This document shows positions 63,474 through 64,000 of a stretch of DNA of 64,000 bases, in pieces. Source of the DNA: Rhodocyclales bacterium (GTDB taxonomy: Bacteria > Pseudomonadota > Gammaproteobacteria > Burkholderiales > Rhodocyclaceae); assembly GCA_026399435.1 (NCBI GenBank), contig JAPLQX010000019.1, positions 62,001-126,000 of the forward strand, read 5' to 3'. Every line of letters starts with the position of its first letter. The first letter of the stretch is position 1. Below the pieces are notes generated by a model. The model saw only the letters and a program-made list of their open reading frames with translations, was not told the origin of the DNA and searched no databases. The position numbers and the translations under genes were made by a program.

Positions 63474-64000
63474 ATGACTCTCAGCGATTCCGTTCCATTT
63501 TCCGGCCTCAGGCCGGAGCGCATTCTCGACGCAGTGGAAAGTCTCGGCTACCGCTGCGACGGTGCCCTGATGGCGCTCAACAGTTACGAGAACCGCGTCT
63601 GGCAGATCGGCATCGACGACAGTCCGCCGCTGATCGCCAAGTTCTACCGGCCCGACCGCTGGAGCGACGCACAGATTGCCGAGGAACACGCCTTCAGCGC
63701 GGCCATGGTGGCAGATGAGCTGCCGGTGGTGGCGCCCATCGTGATCGACGGCAGGACGCTGTTCGTCCATGGCGGTTTCCGCTTTTCGCTTTTCCCGCGG
63801 CAGGGCGGGCGCGCGCCGGAATTCGCCGAGCCGGCGATACTGGAATGGATGGGGCGATTGATGGCACGCATCCACCTGGTGGGCGCGCGCGAACCGTTCG
63901 CGGTGCGCGAGACGCTCGACATACAGCGCTTCGGCATCGATTCGCGCGACTGGCTGCTGGCGAACCATGTGATTCCGCCGGAACTGGAATCGGTCTGGCA
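63474..64000 (+). CDS. srkA: Stress response kinase A (SrkA/YihE), N-terminal fragment
   Basis: The frame is open to the end of the window; 175 codons are visible. The product starts TLSDSVPFSGLRPERILDAVESLGYRCDGALMALNSYENRVWQIGIDD, then PLIAKFYRPDRWSDAQIAEEHAF and SLFPRQGGRAPEF, the clear pattern of SrkA, a bacterial Ser/Thr kinase of the aminoglycoside-phosphotransferase fold that protects from stress-induced death. The catalytic HGD loop lies beyond the window. It starts 35 bases after comEC. Confidence 0.92.
   Translation, partial: MTLSDSVPFSGLRPERILDAVESLGYRCDGALMALNSYENRVWQIGIDDSPPLIAKFYRPDRWSDAQIAEEHAFSAAMVADELPVVAPIVIDGRTLFVHGGFRFSLFPRQGGRAPEFAEPAILEWMGRLMARIHLVGAREPFAVRETLDIQRFGIDSRDWLLANHVIPPELESVW

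Overview
The window is a GC-rich chromosome segment from a betaproteobacterium, most likely of the Rhodocyclales/Sterolibacteriaceae type. The evidence is the conserved order plsX-fabH-fabD-fabG-acpP-fabF, ygfX, nadB, rpoE-rseA-rseB-rseC-mucD, lepA-lepB-DUF4845-rnc-era-recO-pdxJ-acpS-nagZ, together with high GC, many 4-bp ATGA gene overlaps and dense packing. This is an inference from gene order and protein style; no rRNA or tRNA gene is present to confirm it.

Layout. 1-4.6 kb: fatty acid synthesis operon (plsX is cut by the window edge). 4.7-6.8 kb: YgfX-like membrane protein, convergent with nadB. 6.9-11.2 kb: envelope-stress sigma-E operon with its anti-sigma system, a periplasmic Do-type protease and a small glutaredoxin-like protein. 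11.2-18.8 kb: lepA to nagZ housekeeping run, preceded by a strong terminator. 18.8-22.7 kb: accessory stretch with an orphan MNT nucleotidyltransferase, a hepT remnant, a duplicated nagZ 3' end, and a low-GC two-gene module (STAND/AAA-like ATPase plus unknown protein). 22.7-25.6 kb: minus-strand EamA exporter, spermidine-synthase-like protein, Hsp33 and a Spx/ArsC-like protein. 25.7-32.1 kb: DUF2157/DUF4824 pair and a MacA-like adaptor with ABC ATPase and two FtsX-type permeases. 32.2-36.3 kb: second accessory stretch with a broken Dnd (DNA phosphorothioation)-like set (DGQHR/DndB-like, DndE-like membrane fusion, and the C-terminal part of DndD fused in frame to the front of a hexose-6-phosphate mutarotase) and a higBA toxin-antitoxin pair. 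36.3-39.9 kb: sensor-like protein and an ECF sigma / putative anti-sigma / lipoprotein operon. 39.9-44 kb: moeA, moaA and a ferredoxin-reductase-like flavoprotein. 44.2-48.4 kb: OB-fold protein, lytic transglycosylase, and a bufferin (BufA-BufB-BufC-DoxX) operon. 48.4-64 kb: prfC, RHH protein, PfpI-family protein, a large CHASE-PAS-GGDEF-EAL protein, recJ, lolC-lolD, DUF2062, a CBS protein, comEC and the start of srkA.

The most unusual signal is not a gene. At least three families of short palindromic repeats are scattered through the window, and several copies lie inside genes, in frame, adding or inserting peptide segments: FabD C-terminus and a spermidine-synthase-like protein (family A, SHQGIP), RecO and a flavoprotein (family B, RVPxGTxSAGxG), an ABC ATPase C-terminus and the LolD N-terminus (family C, PPGPLxG...GGDGxSP). 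In each family the two coding copies are read in the same frame. Intergenic copies sit upstream of prfC (B) and as a triple tandem array directly upstream of comEC (A). This resembles the protein-inserted palindromic elements known from Rickettsia, but I know of no description for these families.

Other items of note: the mutarotase-DndD chimera, the diverged nagZ 3' duplication flanking the MNT/HepT insert, an Hsp33 that keeps only two of its four redox-switch cysteines, and a 30-codon remnant that looks like a fumarylacetoacetate-hydrolase-family gene reduced to its two ends.
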